From Streptomyces lushanensis (GTDB lineage Bacteria; Actinomycetota; Actinomycetes; Streptomycetales; Streptomycetaceae): a DNA stretch of 64,000 nt. The first letter of the stretch is position 1, and every line of letters begins with the position of its first letter. The translations under genes were made by a program, and so were the position numbers. The stretch is taken from contig NZ_MAUD01000086.1 in the NCBI RefSeq assembly GCF_001700515.1, forward strand, positions 37,537 through 101,536, in the 5' to 3' direction. Under the pieces are notes generated by a model. It had not been told where the DNA came from. It searched no databases and worked only from the letters and a program-made list of their open reading frames with translations. Below are positions 62,823 through 64,000 of the stretch, in pieces.

Positions 62823-64000
62823 TCAGAGGCGGGCCGCCTTGAGGGCCATGTGGAGGAGCAGTCGGTCCTCACCGGAGTCCAGGTCGAGGCCGGTGAGCTG
62901 TTCGACGCGGGACAGACGGTAGTAGAGCGTCTGGCGGTGGATGCCGAGGGCGGACGCGGTACGGCCCGCCTGGCCCGCGCGGTCGAGGAACACCTCGGCG
63001 GTGCGGGCGAGTTCGGCGTGGGCCGGGGCCAGCAGGAGGCGGACCGCGGGATCGGGTCCGGGGGGAAGCGCGGTGAGCAGGCGGTACGGGCCTATCGCGG
63101 ACCATTCGGCCACCGGGCCGAAGCGGGGTTCGGCGAGGGCCGCGCGGGCCGCCGCGACCGCCTCCTGCCAGGCGTCGGGCAACTCGGCCAGTCCCCGGCG
63201 CGGGACGCAGGCACCGGCGGCGACCACGGGGCCCGCGCCCTCGCAGAGCCGGCCGACGGCTTCGAGCACGGGCGCGAGCGCGTCCCCGGAGCGAAGCCGC
63301 ACAAGCAGCGCCACCGCCTCCGGCACCCCACCGGGTTCCACCACCCCACCGAAGCCGCCGCCGTCCGCCCATCCGGCCACCGCGCGCGACCGTGCCGCGC
63401 GCCCGGCCGGCCCATCGGCCGGTGTTCGCGCGCTCTGTTCGTCGTCGGCCTGTTCGCTGTCGTCGGCCGCCGGGCCGGCCGATGCGGAACCGCCCCGCGC
63501 GACGGGTGCTGTCGTCCGGCCGGCCGTGTCTTCTTGTGCGCGGTGTCCGGCCGGACCGGTGGAGGCGGTGACCGGGGACGGAGCGTCCGGTGGCGGCTCG
63601 GCCCGCGGGTCCGCGGCCGTCAGCCCTGCGGACTCTCCCGTGGACGCCCGGCCCCCGGCCCCGGGAGCCCGGTCCGTACGGCGGTGTCCGCCCGCGCCCG
63701 CGAACGGCAGCGCGCACACCGCCGCCGTGCCCGGGACCGCTCGGGGCCGGGGCTCCTCCAGCCGCCAGGGCGCCACGCACACCAGCACATGCAGACCGTC
63801 CGCGCTCGGGCCCAGGGCCGTGCGCAGCGTGGCCAGGGCCATGTCGCGCTGCCAGCCGCGCTCCGCCGTGAGCGCGGCGCGCAGTTCGCGTGCCAGGTCC
63901 GCGCCCGCCTTCGCCTCCTCGGCGAGCAGATCCCCGATCCGGGCCGTCACCTCCATGGCCGCCGCCAATCGGGAGTCGCCCGGGCCCGGGCCCGGTTCGA
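62823..64000 (-). CDS. PucR-type regulator, N-terminus cut by the window edge
   Basis: 392 visible residues; the frame is open beyond the last base, so the start is missing. The C-terminal 60 residues are the PucR HTH_30 ([34 protein letters not shown]). The middle has a cyclase/GGDEF-like regulator region typical of CdaR/PucR. An insertion of about 110 residues rich in Ala, Gly, Thr, Pro (about residues 100-210 of the visible part) interrupts it and looks disordered. Converges on serA across a hairpin. Confidence 0.8.
   Translation of the reverse strand, partial: EPGPGPGDSRLAAAMEVTARIGDLLAEEAKAGADLARELRAALTAERGWQRDMALATLRTALGPSADGLHVLVCVAPWRLEEPRPRAVPGTAAVCALPFAGAGGHRRTDRAPGAGGRASTGESAGLTAADPRAEPPPDAPSPVTASTGPAGHRAQEDTAGRTTAPVARGGSASAGPAADDSEQADDEQSARTPADGPAGRAARSRAVAGWADGGGFGGVVEPGGVPEAVALLVRLRSGDALAPVLEAVGRLCEGAGPVVAAGACVPRRGLAELPDAWQEAVAAARAALAEPRFGPVAEWSAIGPYRLLTALPPGPDPAVRLLLAPAHAELARTAEVFLDRAGQAGRTASALGIHRQTLYYRLSRVEQLTGLDLDSGEDRLLLHMALKAARL

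Overview
The window is about 64 kb of very GC-rich DNA with strong G/C preference at third codon positions, frequent GTG starts, several apparently leaderless genes, Tat signal peptides and c-di-GMP enzymes of the developmental type. Together with gene order (ligA next to an RmdB-type protein, gatCAB, a CdgC-type protein directly upstream of ilvBNC-serA) this points to the chromosomal core of a Streptomyces or close relative. The assignment rests on family knowledge and remembered synteny, not on a search.

Layout. 1-5.8 kb: a less GC-rich accessory segment with a truncated double-HTH XRE-type regulator, a stretch without a convincing gene, and a compact three-gene operon: vWA protein, PP2C-type phosphatase, and a membrane-anchored Hanks-like kinase with coiled coils and a helix-hairpin-helix region. 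This is the architecture of the TerY-P / YegI-YegK-YegL triads and is the most system-like feature here. 6-11 kb: a serine/glycine module on the minus strand (gcvT-gcvH-glyA-sdaA) led by a tandem glycine riboswitch. 11-14 kb: a P-loop protein and two SseB-like proteins. 14-20.5 kb: a five-gene oligopeptide ABC importer with a BldK-like gene order. 20.6-28.6 kb: acyl thioesterase, cysteine desulfurase and MnmA (tRNA 2-thiolation), two related peptidoglycan amidases (one Tat, one Sec), a hydrolase, a DUF427 protein and a LOG-family protein. 28.7-35.2 kb: SDR, MetE-like protein, DNA ligase, and an RmdB-type GGDEF-EAL protein. A 169-bp element with 25-bp perfect inverted ends follows. 35.6-39.2 kb: gatC-gatA-small membrane protein-gatB, closed by two strong hairpins.

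39.4-53.8 kb is mixed accessory metabolism and regulation: ion transporter, universal stress protein, a divergent SDR/TetR pair with two matching operators, Tat-exported phospholipase C, acetyltransferase, membrane and small proteins, a large LuxR (LAL) regulator, a lipoprotein sugar dehydrogenase, aldo/keto reductase and a 2-hydroxyacid dehydrogenase. 54-62.7 kb: a CdgC-type diguanylate cyclase with a degenerate EAL domain, then ilvB-ilvN-ilvC behind a visible transcription attenuator (leader peptide, nested hairpins, terminator), then serA. The window ends in a truncated PucR-type regulator on the minus strand.

Functional themes: serine/glycine/one-carbon metabolism (serA, glyA, gcvTH, sdaA, SseB-like genes), branched-chain amino acid synthesis, translation fidelity (gatCAB, mnmA), c-di-GMP control of development, and cell-wall or secreted hydrolases. 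RNA-level control is prominent. No rRNA, tRNA, CRISPR array or recognisable IS transposase was seen.
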